Shown: positions 34,968 to 44,052, counted from the first letter of the stretch. The stretch: DNA of 64,000 nucleotides from Oscillospiraceae bacterium (GCA_022508805.1 JAFLUM010000004.1:79795-143794); one strand, 5' to 3'. The notes: generated from the sequence alone by a model not told the origin. Made by a program: numbers and translations.

Positions 34968-35811
34968 CCACTGAACTAAGAACGAGCACTACACCTGCGA
35001 ATTTAATAAGCGTCATCTCCTCATTATACACAAGCACGCCTATAAGCGACGCCACCACAGGCTCGACCGCCACGATTATTGACGCCTTTGTGTTGTCAAC
35101 ATATTCAAGTCCCTTTGTATAAAAGAAATAGGGCATAACACAGCAGACTATGCCAAGTCCCAATGCCACAAGCGCTGAACGGGTATTTATGAGCGGCAAG
35201 ACATCGCCTACTTTTGAAAAGGGCAGGCACCCCAGACCGCAGAACAGAAAGGTATAAAACGTGGTCGTCATACTGTTGTAGTTTTTCTGTATGGCATACC
35301 GACCGAAAATGCTGTAAAGTGCGTAGCCGAGTCCCGTGCAGATGCCGAGGACGATACCTATAACGCCGATTGACTGTCCGCCTGCCAAGCCGCTGACAAG
35401 CACACAGCCTGCAACAGTTAAGGCTAATGCGATAAGCTTTTTGTATGTAATCTTTTCTTTAAATAAGAGAAGCGACAGGAGCATTACGAACACAGGTGAC
35501 GTATAGAGCAGTATGACAGCAACGCACACCCCGTTGTAGGTCATTGAATAAACATAAGTGATGCTGAAAAACATCTGGCTTAAAAATCCCGTGCCGAGAA
35601 AAACCCAGATATCCCTGAGGCGGAATTTGAAAAGACTTTTGTCGCGGACAAGCATGATCACCCCGAGAAACGCCGCCGCAATAAGGCAACGTATCGTCAC
35701 GGTCTGTATCTGGGAAAAGCCCATATTCAAAAGGGGTTTTAAAAACAGGCTGATCACGCCCCACAGCGAGCCTGCGGCAAAAACGTATAAAAATTTCAGC
35801 TTATTCTTCAT
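34948..35811 (-). CDS. EamA-family (DMT) permease
   Basis: 287 residues with ten predicted helices in two five-helix EamA repeats (about 1-140 and 150-285). The family exports or imports amino acids, nucleotide sugars or other metabolites; there is no clue to the substrate. The N-terminus MKNKLKFLYVFAAGSLWGVI and the second-repeat signature NTKASIIVAVEPVVASLIGV are typical. It is convergent with the FkbM gene, with 20 bases shared at the 3' ends, and divergent from the HAD gene. Confidence 0.88.
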   Translation of the reverse strand: MKNKLKFLYVFAAGSLWGVISLFLKPLLNMGFSQIQTVTIRCLIAAAFLGVIMLVRDKSLFKFRLRDIWVFLGTGFLSQMFFSITYVYSMTYNGVCVAVILLYTSPVFVMLLSLLLFKEKITYKKLIALALTVAGCVLVSGLAGGQSIGVIGIVLGICTGLGYALYSIFGRYAIQKNYNSMTTTFYTFLFCGLGCLPFSKVGDVLPLINTRSALVALGLGIVCCVMPYFFYTKGLEYVDNTKASIIVAVEPVVASLIGVLVYNEEMTLIKFAGVVLVLSSVVICSKD

Positions 35812-35886
35812 CTTTCATTCTCTCCGAACACTATTTATAAGTAATTCTATCATAAATATTTATTTTGTAAACACAGGCGGTGCAAA

Positions 35887-36540
35887 ATGTATATAAATAA
35901 AAGGCAAATCAAGGGCGCTATATTCGATTTGGACGGCACATTACTCGACTCAATGGCGGTTTGGCACGATGTTGACGTACAGTTTTTCAGTCGGCGTAAT
36001 ATAGAAATGCCCGCGGACTACCAAGAGAAAATTAAAAATATGCATTTCCCGTCTGCGGCAGAATATACCAAGGCAAGATTTTCACTGCCCGACAGCATAC
36101 AGAGCATTATTGACGAATGGCGCTCCCTTTGCTTTGAGGCATATCAAAATCATATTCGTTTAAAGGACGGAGCAAATGAATTTTTGCATACTCTCCACGA
36201 AAACGGCGTGAAAATTGCCTATGCCACCGCATCGGAAGAACAGCTTTGCAGTGCAGTGCTGACCTCGAATAATGTAATAGAGCTTTTCAGCGCAAAGGCG
36301 TATGTTGAGGAAGCGGGCAAAAGCAAAGCACACCCTGATGTATACCTACTCGCCTCTGAACGGCTTGGCTTAAAGCCCTCGGAATGTATGGTTTTTGAGG
36401 ATATTTTGCAGGGAGTGCGCGGAGCAAAAAAAGGCGGTTTTCCCGTTTGCGGAGTGTACGACAGTTGTTCAAAATCTGAGGCGGAAGAAATAAAACGTGT
36501 TTCAGATCTTTACATAACCTCATTTTGGGAGCTTCTTTGA
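35887..36540 (+). CDS. HAD-family phosphatase (beta-phosphoglucomutase-like)
   Basis: 217 residues, HAD subclass IA with a helical cap. Motif I FDLDGTLLDS holds D14 and D16, motif II is in YATASEEQ, the Lys of motif III is in GKSKAHPDVY and motif IV is FEDILQG. It should dephosphorylate a small sugar phosphate or nucleotide, or act as a phosphoglucomutase; the residue after the second Asp is Gly, and the cap gives no more. AGGCGG precedes the ATG. It stands alone. Confidence 0.88.
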   Translation: MYINKRQIKGAIFDLDGTLLDSMAVWHDVDVQFFSRRNIEMPADYQEKIKNMHFPSAAEYTKARFSLPDSIQSIIDEWRSLCFEAYQNHIRLKDGANEFLHTLHENGVKIAYATASEEQLCSAVLTSNNVIELFSAKAYVEEAGKSKAHPDVYLLASERLGLKPSECMVFEDILQGVRGAKKGGFPVCGVYDSCSKSEAEEIKRVSDLYITSFWELL

Positions 36541-36549
36541 CGTTTTCGC

Positions 36550-36578
36550 TTTACAAAACGGTAAAAAAGGGATATTAT
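36550..36578 (+). promoter_or_regulatory. promoter of pduL
   Basis: TTTACA (36550-36555), 17 bases, TATTAT (36573-36578), about 35 bases before the ATG. Confidence 0.6.
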
Positions 36579-36613
36579 ATATTCATAAATAAACTATGAA
36601 AGAAGAATAAATT

Positions 36614-37186
36614 ATGGAAAAAACAGTTTTAATTGAAACCTCTGCAAGACACGTACACGTTTCCCAGGCAGACCTTGAAATACTTTTCGGCGAAGGCTAT
36701 GAGCTCACCAAGAAAAAAGAGCTTTCACAGCCCGGTCAGTATGCCTGCGAGGAAAGAGTTGCAGTAGTGGGTCCCAAAAGTCAGTTCCCCGCCGTTTCGA
36801 TTCTCGGTCCTGTAAGAAATGCTACTCAGGTGGAGATTTCCGCATCTGATGCCCGTGCCATAGGCGTTTCGGCTCCCGTTCGTGAGTCAGGCGACGTTAA
36901 GGGCAGCGCAGGCTGCAAGATAGTCGGTCCTAAGGGCGAAATCGAGATAAGCGAGGGCGTTATCGTTGCAAAAAGACACATACATATGACCCCCGAAGAT
37001 GCTGAAAAGTACGGACTTGCCGACAAACAAATTGTCTGCGTTAAAGTTCCCTCAGACGAGAGAGAGCTTATCTTCGGCGACGTTGTTGTAAGAGTTAATC
37101 CCAATTTCGCACTTGCTATGCACATTGATACTGACGAATCCAACGCGGCTTTGGCAAAGCCCGGAACCCTTGGAATTATTCTTTGA
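36614..37186 (+). CDS. pduL: PduL-type phosphate acyltransferase
   Basis: 190 residues, two PduL beta-barrel repeats. Zinc-ligand regions are seen in ARHVHVSQ (H13, H15) and KRHIHMTP, and AMHIDTDESN near the end. PduL exchanges phosphate and CoA on acetyl or propionyl groups and replaces Pta in some anaerobes. The protein starts directly with METT-like sequence before RHVHV, without the N-terminal encapsulation helix of microcompartment forms, and no shell genes are present, so it is most likely a soluble acetyl-phosphate enzyme for ATP generation with acetate kinase. It has its own promoter at 36550. Confidence 0.93.
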   Translation: MEKTVLIETSARHVHVSQADLEILFGEGYELTKKKELSQPGQYACEERVAVVGPKSQFPAVSILGPVRNATQVEISASDARAIGVSAPVRESGDVKGSAGCKIVGPKGEIEISEGVIVAKRHIHMTPEDAEKYGLADKQIVCVKVPSDERELIFGDVVVRVNPNFALAMHIDTDESNAALAKPGTLGIIL

Positions 37187-37189
37187 TAT

Positions 37190-38020
37190 TTATTCCGTCC
37201 TTGCTTTTTCAGGAAACCTGAAAACTATCGGCTTGGGCGGTATTTCATTTTCACTTCTCGGTGAGGTCACACTGTCATAAAAACTGTATTTTGCCATATT
37301 CTTATACGGCAAAACGTATATTACGGGGAAAATCAACAGACAGCTTAATACCCAACCCATAAAGGAAAGGCAGTAGGCGGCATATTTTACCGTATTGCCC
37401 TCCATAAGCTCAATGCTTTTGGCAATGACTCTAAGCGAGTCCTTTTCTCTCTCTGAAAAAATGACGGCTTCTGTCATTGAATACCTTTTGAGCGTGATAT
37501 AAAGAAATACCGTTCCCGTTAAAAACAGCGTTACGGCGGAAAGCGCCAGCGTTATGAGCAAATTTCTGCCGTATTCGCCGCTTTGCAGGCAATAAAGCAA
37601 AGTAAAAGCGACTGCCGCACTCGGTAAAAGGTATACGGCACTCCAGGCGACTGAAAGAAAAAATTTGAGAACGAGCACCATTCCCGCGGTTATACATTGC
37701 CTCAATTTAAGGCTTTTAAGAGCCGAACGCAATGTACAAGCGGGATTGCGGCTTTTTACAAAAAAATATCGGTCGGCGCAGAGCTTTGAGACACAGTACA
37801 GTATAAACGACAGGATGATACAGAGAGTTAAAAGCGTAGGTTTTAAATAACTTGAATAGCTACCGGTGAAATTACTGCCTTCTAACAAAATATACAAATA
37901 ATAATTCAAAGCGGACAGAAATATAATAGCAGTATATGGAATAAGCGACACAAAAAAGCATTTTGCGTGACTGTTTACGAGTCTGTCCTTGGCGTCAAGC
38001 TTAATGTACGATAAATTCAT
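37190..38020 (-). CDS. DUF975-type membrane protein
   Basis: 276 residues with six predicted helices. The C-terminal block (IELMEGNTVKYAAYCLSFMG, then LPYKNMAKYSFYD) is the DUF975 signature, a family of clostridial membrane proteins of unknown role. The cytosolic tail of about 30 residues is Pro- and charge-rich. The stop is only 3 bases from that of the convergent pduL gene, and no terminator hairpin is visible between them. It starts 88 bases from glmS on the other strand. Confidence 0.75.
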   Translation of the reverse strand: MNLSYIKLDAKDRLVNSHAKCFFVSLIPYTAIIFLSALNYYLYILLEGSNFTGSYSSYLKPTLLTLCIILSFILYCVSKLCADRYFFVKSRNPACTLRSALKSLKLRQCITAGMVLVLKFFLSVAWSAVYLLPSAAVAFTLLYCLQSGEYGRNLLITLALSAVTLFLTGTVFLYITLKRYSMTEAVIFSEREKDSLRVIAKSIELMEGNTVKYAAYCLSFMGWVLSCLLIFPVIYVLPYKNMAKYSFYDSVTSPRSENEIPPKPIVFRFPEKARTE

Positions 38021-38108
38021 TATGGTTCCCCCTTTTTTAAAGTAACTGCTGATTACTTATATTATCGTCAGAAATTTTATTAAAAATACAAAAATTCGGA
38101 GGCTTATT

Positions 38109-39926
38109 ATGTGCGGAATAGTCGGTTATATCGGCGAAGAACAGGCGGCTCCCATACTTCTTGACGGACTTCGCCGTCTTGAATACAGGGGATACGATTC
38201 GGCAGGCATTGCGGTCAAGGGCGACGGCGTTTCTGTAATAAAAGAAAAGGGCAGAATTGACAATTTGCAGAAAAGTGTCGATGAAAACACGCCCGTGGGC
38301 ACTGTGGGAATAGGTCATACCAGATGGGCGACCCACGGGATCCCCGATCACGCCAACGCACACCCCCACAAATCCCAAAACGGCGTAGTTACGCTCGTTC
38401 ACAACGGTATTATCGAGAACTATATGGAGCTTAAAAACGAGCTTATAAATAAAGGGTATGTATTCAAGTCCGATACCGACACTGAGGTTATTGCACAGCT
38501 TTTTGACTCCCTGTTTGACGGTGATGCAGTAAGCACGATGATAAAGACTGCAGAGCGTCTTGACGGCTCTTACGCCGTAGCAATGCTTGTAAAAGGCTTT
38601 GACGACAAAGTATTCGCCATGAAAAAGGACAGTCCTCTGATCGTCGGCAAGGGCGAAGGCAAAAACTACTTGGCATCAGATATTCCCGCAATACTTCCTT
38701 ACACCAACCGTTGCTATATCGTCACGGACGGCGAGTTTATTGAACTCAGCCGTGATGAAATAAAGGTATTCGGCGCTGACGGCGCACAAAAAGAATGCGA
38801 AATTCAGACCGTAAATTTAAGTATTGATGCTGCCGAAAAGGGCGGATACGATTACTTTATGGCTAAGGAGATATACGAGCAGCCTAAAGCCTTCCGCGAC
38901 ACGGTATCTCCGCTTATCAAAAACGGAAAAATATCTCTCCCCTTTGAATTCCCCGAGAATTTTGTGGAGAATCTTCACAGAATATATATCGTTGCCTGCG
39001 GAAGTGCATACCACGTGGGAATGACGGCAAAATATATTATCGAGGATATGGCACGTATTCCCGTAACAGTTGATATTGCCAGCGAATTCAGATACAGAAA
39101 TCCCATAATCGAAAAGGGTGACCTTTGCATATTCGTAAGCCAGTCGGGCGAGACTGCCGACACGCTGGCCTCCCTGCGCGAGGCAAAGAGCAGAGGCGCG
39201 TTCACGATGTCAATAGTCAACGTCCTGTTCAGCACCATTGCAAGAGAAAGCGACGGAGTTATCTATACAAACGCGGGTGCGGAAATAGCCGTTGCCACGA
39301 CAAAAGCCTTTATGGCACAGTTAGGCGTTTCCTATATACTGTCGGCATATTTGGCGAATAAAAAAGGACTTATATCCGATTCTGAGCTTGACGATTTTAC
39401 TGCCGAAATATTGGCACTCCCCGAAAAAATAAAGGATGTTCTTGATACCGATAAAAAGGCGAAAAGTTTAGCAAAACGCGTTAAGGACTGCTCCAGTATG
39501 TTCTTTATCGGACGCGGAATTGACTATCCTCTCTGCCTCGAGGGTTCTCTTAAGCTTAAGGAAATATCGTATATCCACTGCGAAGGCTACGGTGCAGGTG
39601 AACTCAAGCACGGTACCATATCCCTTGTGGAGGACGGTACGGTCATTGCCGCCGTCGCCACGGACGATTCGCTTTACGGCAAAATGGTCTCAAACATCAA
39701 AGAGGTGCGTGCTCGCGGCGCATTTGTTATCGCTGTAGTTAAGGAAGGTACAAAGGGTATTGAGGAGATCGCTGACGAGGTAATATATATTCCGAAGGCT
39801 TCAAGATATCTCACGCCGTCACTGACAGTAGTGCCGTTACAGCTTCTCGCTTACCACACCACTGTAGAGAGAGGCTTTGACGTGGATAAGCCGAGAAATC
39901 TTGCAAAATCTGTTACTGTTGAATAA
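38109..39926 (+). CDS. glmS: glucosamine-6-phosphate synthase (isomerising)
   Basis: 605 residues. It makes glucosamine-6-phosphate from fructose-6-phosphate and glutamine, the entry to peptidoglycan and amino-sugar synthesis. The N-terminal glutaminase domain starts MCGIVGYIG with the Cys nucleophile after Met removal, and two SIS sugar-isomerase domains follow (SQSGETADTLASLREA; FIGRGIDYPLCLEGSLKLKE), ending PRNLAKSVTVE. GGAGG precedes the ATG. The 88-base upstream region is too short for a glmS ribozyme and none is seen. A long hairpin at 39950 separates it from sigG. Confidence 0.97.
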   Translation: MCGIVGYIGEEQAAPILLDGLRRLEYRGYDSAGIAVKGDGVSVIKEKGRIDNLQKSVDENTPVGTVGIGHTRWATHGIPDHANAHPHKSQNGVVTLVHNGIIENYMELKNELINKGYVFKSDTDTEVIAQLFDSLFDGDAVSTMIKTAERLDGSYAVAMLVKGFDDKVFAMKKDSPLIVGKGEGKNYLASDIPAILPYTNRCYIVTDGEFIELSRDEIKVFGADGAQKECEIQTVNLSIDAAEKGGYDYFMAKEIYEQPKAFRDTVSPLIKNGKISLPFEFPENFVENLHRIYIVACGSAYHVGMTAKYIIEDMARIPVTVDIASEFRYRNPIIEKGDLCIFVSQSGETADTLASLREAKSRGAFTMSIVNVLFSTIARESDGVIYTNAGAEIAVATTKAFMAQLGVSYILSAYLANKKGLISDSELDDFTAEILALPEKIKDVLDTDKKAKSLAKRVKDCSSMFFIGRGIDYPLCLEGSLKLKEISYIHCEGYGAGELKHGTISLVEDGTVIAAVATDDSLYGKMVSNIKEVRARGAFVIAVVKEGTKGIEEIADEVIYIPKASRYLTPSLTVVPLQLLAYHTTVERGFDVDKPRNLAKSVTVE

Positions 39927-39949
39927 ATCATAAATAAAAAACTAATTTA

Positions 39950-40019
39950 AACCGCTCCCGTTTATAGTCCGAAGAAATGGCAATACTTTTAACGGACTAA
40001 TTTTCGGGAGTGGTTTTTT
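39950..40019 (+). terminator. nested hairpin between glmS and sigG covering the sigG ribosome-binding site
   Basis: Outer stem AACCGCTCCCG (39950-39960) with CGGGAGTGGTT (40005-40015), inner stem TAGTCCG (39965-39971) with CGGACTA (39993-39999), and T run to 40019. The 3' arm contains the GGGAG ribosome-binding site of sigG, whose TTG start is at 40018. It can act as glmS terminator and as a block on sigG translation. Confidence 0.75.
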
Positions 40020-40785
40020 GCAGTACAGCAGGGTTGAAATTTGCGGCGTAAACACGTCAAAGCTCAAGGTTTTAAGCGAAGCAGAAAAAAACGAACTTTT
40101 AAAAAAAGTAAAAAACGGCGATGATAGAGCAAGACAAAAGCTGATCGAGGGAAATTTGCGCCTTGTACTCTCGGTTATACAGCGGTTTGTAAACAGGGGT
40201 GAAAATCCCGACGATCTTTTTCAAGTGGGATGCATTGGTCTCATAAAAGCCATAGACAATTTTGATATAACCCAAAACGTGCGTTTTTCCACCTACGCTG
40301 TGCCGATGATCATAGGTGAAATACGCAGATATTTGCGTGATTACAACACCATAAGGGTCAGCCGGTCGCTCAGAGATACAGCTTACCACGCAATGCAGAT
40401 AAAGGAGCGGATACAAAACTCCTTAGGGCGAGACGCTACTATTGAAGAAATCGCAAAGGAAATGGATATAAATCCCGTAGACGTGGTACTCGCCATGGAG
40501 GCGATAGTCGAGCCTGTTTCGCTCTATGAGCCCGTTTACTCCGACGGCGGAGACACCATATACGTTATGGATCAGGTCGGAAGCCCCGAAAGCGACGATG
40601 ACTGGCTAAACGAAATATCCATAAAGGAAACAATAAAATCACTGGGCGAGCGTGAAAAAACTATACTCAATTTACGGTTTATTCAAGGAAAAACACAGAT
40701 GGAGGTCGCCCAAGAGGTAGGAATCAGTCAGGCGCAGGTATCACGGCTTGAAAAGGGAGCTATCAAAAAAATTAAAGAATCGTAA
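40018..40785 (+). CDS. sigG: sporulation sigma factor SigG
   Basis: 255 residues. The N-terminal GVNTSKLKVLSEAEKNELL segment is the SigG signature, followed by region 2 (DDLFQVGCIGLIKAIDNFD, FSTYAVPMIIGEIRRYLRD), region 3 and region 4 (EVAQEVGISQAQVSRLEKG). SigG directs late gene expression in the forespore. The start is TTG at 40018 with GGGAGTGG upstream, both inside a hairpin. SpoIIGA and SigE, its usual neighbours, are not in the window; it stands between glmS and a YlmC-type gene instead. A terminator follows at 40795. Confidence 0.96.
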   Translation: MQYSRVEICGVNTSKLKVLSEAEKNELLKKVKNGDDRARQKLIEGNLRLVLSVIQRFVNRGENPDDLFQVGCIGLIKAIDNFDITQNVRFSTYAVPMIIGEIRRYLRDYNTIRVSRSLRDTAYHAMQIKERIQNSLGRDATIEEIAKEMDINPVDVVLAMEAIVEPVSLYEPVYSDGGDTIYVMDQVGSPESDDDWLNEISIKETIKSLGEREKTILNLRFIQGKTQMEVAQEVGISQAQVSRLEKGAIKKIKES

Positions 40786-40794
40786 TAAACGCCT

Positions 40795-40829
40795 CCCCTG
40801 CTAAATAGAATGTTAGCAGGGGTGTTTTT
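40795..40829 (+). terminator. terminator of sigG overlapping the ylmC ribosome-binding site
   Basis: CCCCTGCTA (40795-40803) pairs perfectly with TAGCAGGGG (40814-40822), then TGTTTTT. The GGGG of its 3' arm is the ribosome-binding site of the gene starting at 40830. Confidence 0.85.
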
Positions 40830-41132
40830 ATGAACTGCTTTGTTACCGATATGCGCGAAAAAGAGGTTATAAACTTAAGAGACGGATGCCGACTTGGCAA
40901 CGTATGCGACGTGGAGATAGACACCTCCACAGCGTGCCTTGTGTCTATAATCATTTTCGGAAGATCCAAATTGTTCGGCATTCTCGGAAGATATGAGGAT
41001 ATAAAAATAGGTTGGAAGGATATCAAGGTTATCGGAGATGACACAATTTTAGTGGATTTTGACTGTCCTGCGGAGTGTAAACGGCAATCACCGGGCGGCT
41101 TTTTTGATTCACTGTTCGGACATAAGCGTTAG
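40830..41132 (+). CDS. YlmC/YmxH-family PRC-barrel sporulation protein
   Basis: 100 residues, a single PRC-barrel-like domain (VINLRDGCRLGNVCDVEIDTS), matching the YlmC/YmxH family conserved in spore formers, often next to sigG. YlmC and YmxH mutants have mild sporulation phenotypes in Bacillus; the exact role is unknown. The ATG is at 40830, inside the spacer right after the sigG terminator stem, whose GGGG serves as its ribosome-binding site. The protein ends with a Gly/Phe-rich tail. Confidence 0.85.
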   Translation: MNCFVTDMREKEVINLRDGCRLGNVCDVEIDTSTACLVSIIIFGRSKLFGILGRYEDIKIGWKDIKVIGDDTILVDFDCPAECKRQSPGGFFDSLFGHKR

Positions 41133-41134
41133 GC

Positions 41135-41163
41135 TTGAAAAAGAAAAGTAAATATGATACAAT
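41135..41163 (+). promoter_or_regulatory. promoter of the zapA operon
   Basis: TTGAAA (41135-41140), 17 bases, TACAAT (41158-41163). A perfect 8-bp hairpin, GATACAAT (41156-41163) with ATTGTATC (41175-41182), overlaps the -10 and is followed by GGGGTG, the zapA ribosome-binding site. Confidence 0.65.
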
Positions 41164-41197
41164 TGTTTTATCCTATTGTATCGGGGTGTAAAAAGCT

Positions 41198-41581
41198 ATG
41201 GAAATGAACAGGGTTAAGCTTAACATTTGCGGTGTAAATTATTATATCAATACTGATGAAAGCGTGGAATATACCGAAGAGCTGGGCCGTAAGCTGGACG
41301 AAAGAATGAACGAAATCATGAAAAAAGGCGGTTCTTTCGTCACAATAACTCAGGCGGCGGTCCTTGCCGCTTTAGAGCTTGCGGATGAGCTTTCCAAAAG
41401 CGAAAAGAACGTGGAAAATTTCCGTAATCAGATAAGAGATTATCTTGAGGACGCGGGTAAGGCAAAATCCGAAAGAGATTATTACAAGCGTGAGCTGGAC
41501 CGCGTTAAGACCGAAGCAAAATTCAATAATGATCAGATAAATCTTTTTGCTAGAGCAAACCGCCAAGAAGATAATGAGTAA
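41198..41581 (+). CDS. zapA: cell division protein ZapA
   Basis: 127 residues. The N-terminal part (RVKLNICGVNYYINTDESVE) is the ZapA globular domain and the rest a long coiled coil (about 60-125). ZapA bundles FtsZ filaments at midcell. It has its own promoter, and the U32 gene starts within its last codons (8-base overlap), so translation is coupled. The C-terminal coil is rich in Lys/Glu/Arg. The GTG-like GGGGTG is the ribosome-binding site; the start is ATG. Confidence 0.88.
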   Translation: MEMNRVKLNICGVNYYINTDESVEYTEELGRKLDERMNEIMKKGGSFVTITQAAVLAALELADELSKSEKNVENFRNQIRDYLEDAGKAKSERDYYKRELDRVKTEAKFNNDQINLFARANRQEDNE

Positions 41582-43601
41582 TATAGAAATTCTTGCTCCC
41601 GCGGGAAGTGGGGAGGCTCTGCGTTCAGCCGTACTGAGCGGTGCTGATGCGGTGTATCTGGGTGTAGGAAATTTTAATGCACGCAGGAACGCACAGAATT
41701 TTACGTCGGAGCAGCTTAAAAGCGCAATTGAATACTGTCATTCACGGGGTGTTAAGGTGCACGTTACTCTTAACACCCTTATTAAGGATTCGGAGCTTTC
41801 GGCAGTTTATGATGATATAAAATCACTTTGCAGTATGGGCGCTGATGCGCTGATAATACAGGATATGGGCGTGGCACGGGCAGTGAGGGAAATTTGCCCC
41901 GACATAGAAATGCACGCGTCCACACAGATGAGCACAGGGACCCTCCGGGGACTTTTTCTCTTAAAACAAATGGGATTCAGCCGCGCTGTGCTGCCGAGGG
42001 AATTAAGTAGAAATGAAATAAAATATCTTTGTGAAAACTCACCCATTGAGCTTGAAATGTTTATTCACGGCGCCTTATGTATGTGCGTTTCCGGTCAATG
42101 TCTTATGAGCGCAATGCTGGGCTCACGCAGCGGTAACAGAGGCTTATGCGCCCAACCGTGCAGACTTCCCTTTAAAGCCGAAAACGGCACGGGACACGAC
42201 CTCAGCTTAAAGGACCTTTCGATTATTGAGAATATTCCCGAGCTGAGTTTAATGGGTATCTCATCATTTAAAATCGAGGGCAGAATGAAGCGCCCCGAAT
42301 ACGTATGCGCCGCGGTAAAGGCGTGCAGAGCGGCGGCTGACAGCGAATACATCTACGAAACAGAAAAAGATCTGGAAGCACTTTTCTCGCGCTCAGGCTT
42401 TACCGACGGATATTACAAAAGCAAAACGGGACGGACCATGTTCGGTTTTCGGGAAAAAGAGAACGTACAGTCCGCCACAAAGGAGCTTTTTGTAAAATAC
42501 TCGTCTATATATACTAAGGAAACACCGCGTTTCAAAGTAAACTTCACTTTTCACGGCAAGATCGGCGAAAAGGCTGAACTGACTGCTCAGTGCAAGGGTT
42601 TTAAGGCGACCGTATACAGCGACACAATGTGCGAAACTCCAATAAACCGTCCGCTGTCGGCAGAACGCATAATTGACGCTCTTTCAAAATGCGGCGGAAC
42701 ACAGTTTTTTGCGGATAGTGCGGTAATTGACGGTGATATAGAATTTACTCTGCCCATATCATCGCTTAACGCTATGCGCAGAAGTGCTCTCGCACAGCTT
42801 GAACAGCAAATCATCGGCGAGAAAACGCTAAGCCTTTTCCCCTCTCCTGTTCCTACCGATATAAGCTCACGCGGCACACATACTTTTTATTGCAGATTTG
42901 ACAGCGTGGAGCAGATACCCGACAATACCGATGGCATGCGCATATTTATTCCGCTTGATACAGATGAAAATATCATACGGGAAAACGGGTACTGTGTGGA
43001 GTTGCCCCACGGAATGCTCGGTAACGGTGACAAAGTGCGAAAAATATTGAGCAAAACCTCTGCCGATACCGCTCTTTGCCACACATTGGATGCTGCGGCG
43101 ATAGCCCTTGAGTGTGGGAAAAAAGTTGTCGCCTCACCAGGGGTGAACATATTAAACTCTCTGTCAGTTGACGAGGCAAAGCGAATAGGCATAAACGAAT
43201 TTACCGTATCCAATGAATGCACTTTAGAGCAATTCGGGAGAATTTCAGCTCCCATACCGAAAGGAATAACGGTTTACGGCAGAATTCCTCTGATGTTGAC
43301 CCGCAACTGCCCCGTAAAAAACGGAAAAAGCTGTGCAGAATGCGGCAGAAAAAGCGGCATAACCGACAGAATGGGTATAGAATTCCCCGTTCGATGTGCT
43401 TTTGGATATTCGGAAATTCTCAATTCCCGCCCGATATATATGGCGGACAGGCTTCGTGAAATCCCCCCTGCTGATTTTTGCCTTTTCAATTTCACCACCG
43501 AAAGTCGGGCGGAGATTGAAGAGATCATTAACTCATATAAAACAGGAAATAAGCCCGCAGGTGAGTTTACACGCGGACTTCTTTACAGAGGTGTTGAATA
43601 A
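41574..43601 (+). CDS. U32-family peptidase-like protein
   Basis: 675 residues. The N-terminal U32 domain begins IEILAPAGSGEALRSAVLSG and contains EMFIHGALCMCVSGQC and the Cys-rich RGLCAQPCRLPF; a DUF3656-type C-terminal region follows with several Cys (RNCPVKNGKSCAECG). Related proteins RlhA and TrhP/YrrN hydroxylate RNA bases rather than cut proteins, so an RNA-modification role is possible, perhaps with an Fe-S cluster. The ATG at 41574 overlaps the zapA stop. The dUTPase gene shares the last base of its stop codon. Confidence 0.88.
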   Translation: MSNIEILAPAGSGEALRSAVLSGADAVYLGVGNFNARRNAQNFTSEQLKSAIEYCHSRGVKVHVTLNTLIKDSELSAVYDDIKSLCSMGADALIIQDMGVARAVREICPDIEMHASTQMSTGTLRGLFLLKQMGFSRAVLPRELSRNEIKYLCENSPIELEMFIHGALCMCVSGQCLMSAMLGSRSGNRGLCAQPCRLPFKAENGTGHDLSLKDLSIIENIPELSLMGISSFKIEGRMKRPEYVCAAVKACRAAADSEYIYETEKDLEALFSRSGFTDGYYKSKTGRTMFGFREKENVQSATKELFVKYSSIYTKETPRFKVNFTFHGKIGEKAELTAQCKGFKATVYSDTMCETPINRPLSAERIIDALSKCGGTQFFADSAVIDGDIEFTLPISSLNAMRRSALAQLEQQIIGEKTLSLFPSPVPTDISSRGTHTFYCRFDSVEQIPDNTDGMRIFIPLDTDENIIRENGYCVELPHGMLGNGDKVRKILSKTSADTALCHTLDAAAIALECGKKVVASPGVNILNSLSVDEAKRIGINEFTVSNECTLEQFGRISAPIPKGITVYGRIPLMLTRNCPVKNGKSCAECGRKSGITDRMGIEFPVRCAFGYSEILNSRPIYMADRLREIPPADFCLFNFTTESRAEIEEIINSYKTGNKPAGEFTRGLLYRGVE

Positions 43602-44041
43602 TGGAGCTTAAAATTAAAAAGGTGCGCGAAAACGCAAAAATCCCCACCCGAGGTACTCCCGGGAGTGCCGGACTTGACCTGTACGCCTGCATTGATGAGC
43701 CAATAAGGCTTTGCAGAGGTGAGACGGCGGTCATTCCGACGGGTATAGCCATAGGACTCAGTGATATACATTACGCGGCGTTTATCCATTCACGCAGCGG
43801 ATTGGCGGTAAAGCACGGCATAGGACTGCTCAACTCTGTCGGGGTGATTGACAGCGATTATCGGGGAGAAATTTGCGTGGGTGTTATAAATCAGATAGAT
43901 GAGCCCTATGAAATACAGCCCTTTGAGCGTATTGCACAAATGGTCATAAAGCCTGTCGAGATACCCGAAGCGGTTGTTTGCGACGATCTTGACGAAACGG
44001 GACGCGGCGCAGGCGGATTTGGTTCGACCGGAAAAAAGTAA
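43601..44041 (+). CDS. dut: dUTP diphosphatase
   Basis: 146 residues. It hydrolyses dUTP to dUMP and keeps uracil out of DNA. The five trimeric dUTPase motifs are present: GSAGLDLYA (I), HSRSGLAVKHG (II), GVIDSDYRGEI (III), RIAQMVI (IV) and GRGAGGFGSTG (V). The ATG at 43601 shares an A with the stop of the U32 gene, so it is translationally coupled. It is the last gene of the zapA-U32-dut operon, ending at the hairpin at 44053. Confidence 0.96.
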   Translation: MELKIKKVRENAKIPTRGTPGSAGLDLYACIDEPIRLCRGETAVIPTGIAIGLSDIHYAAFIHSRSGLAVKHGIGLLNSVGVIDSDYRGEICVGVINQIDEPYEIQPFERIAQMVIKPVEIPEAVVCDDLDETGRGAGGFGSTGKK

Positions 44042-44052
44042 AAGAAAAAAGA

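Noticed and set aside
36000..38000. Bacterial microcompartment locus around pduL
   Set aside because: No shell or signature enzyme genes nearby and no encapsulation helix in PduL.
38021..38108. glmS ribozyme before glmS
   Set aside because: The gap is only 88 bases, too short for the ribozyme, and no matching core is visible.
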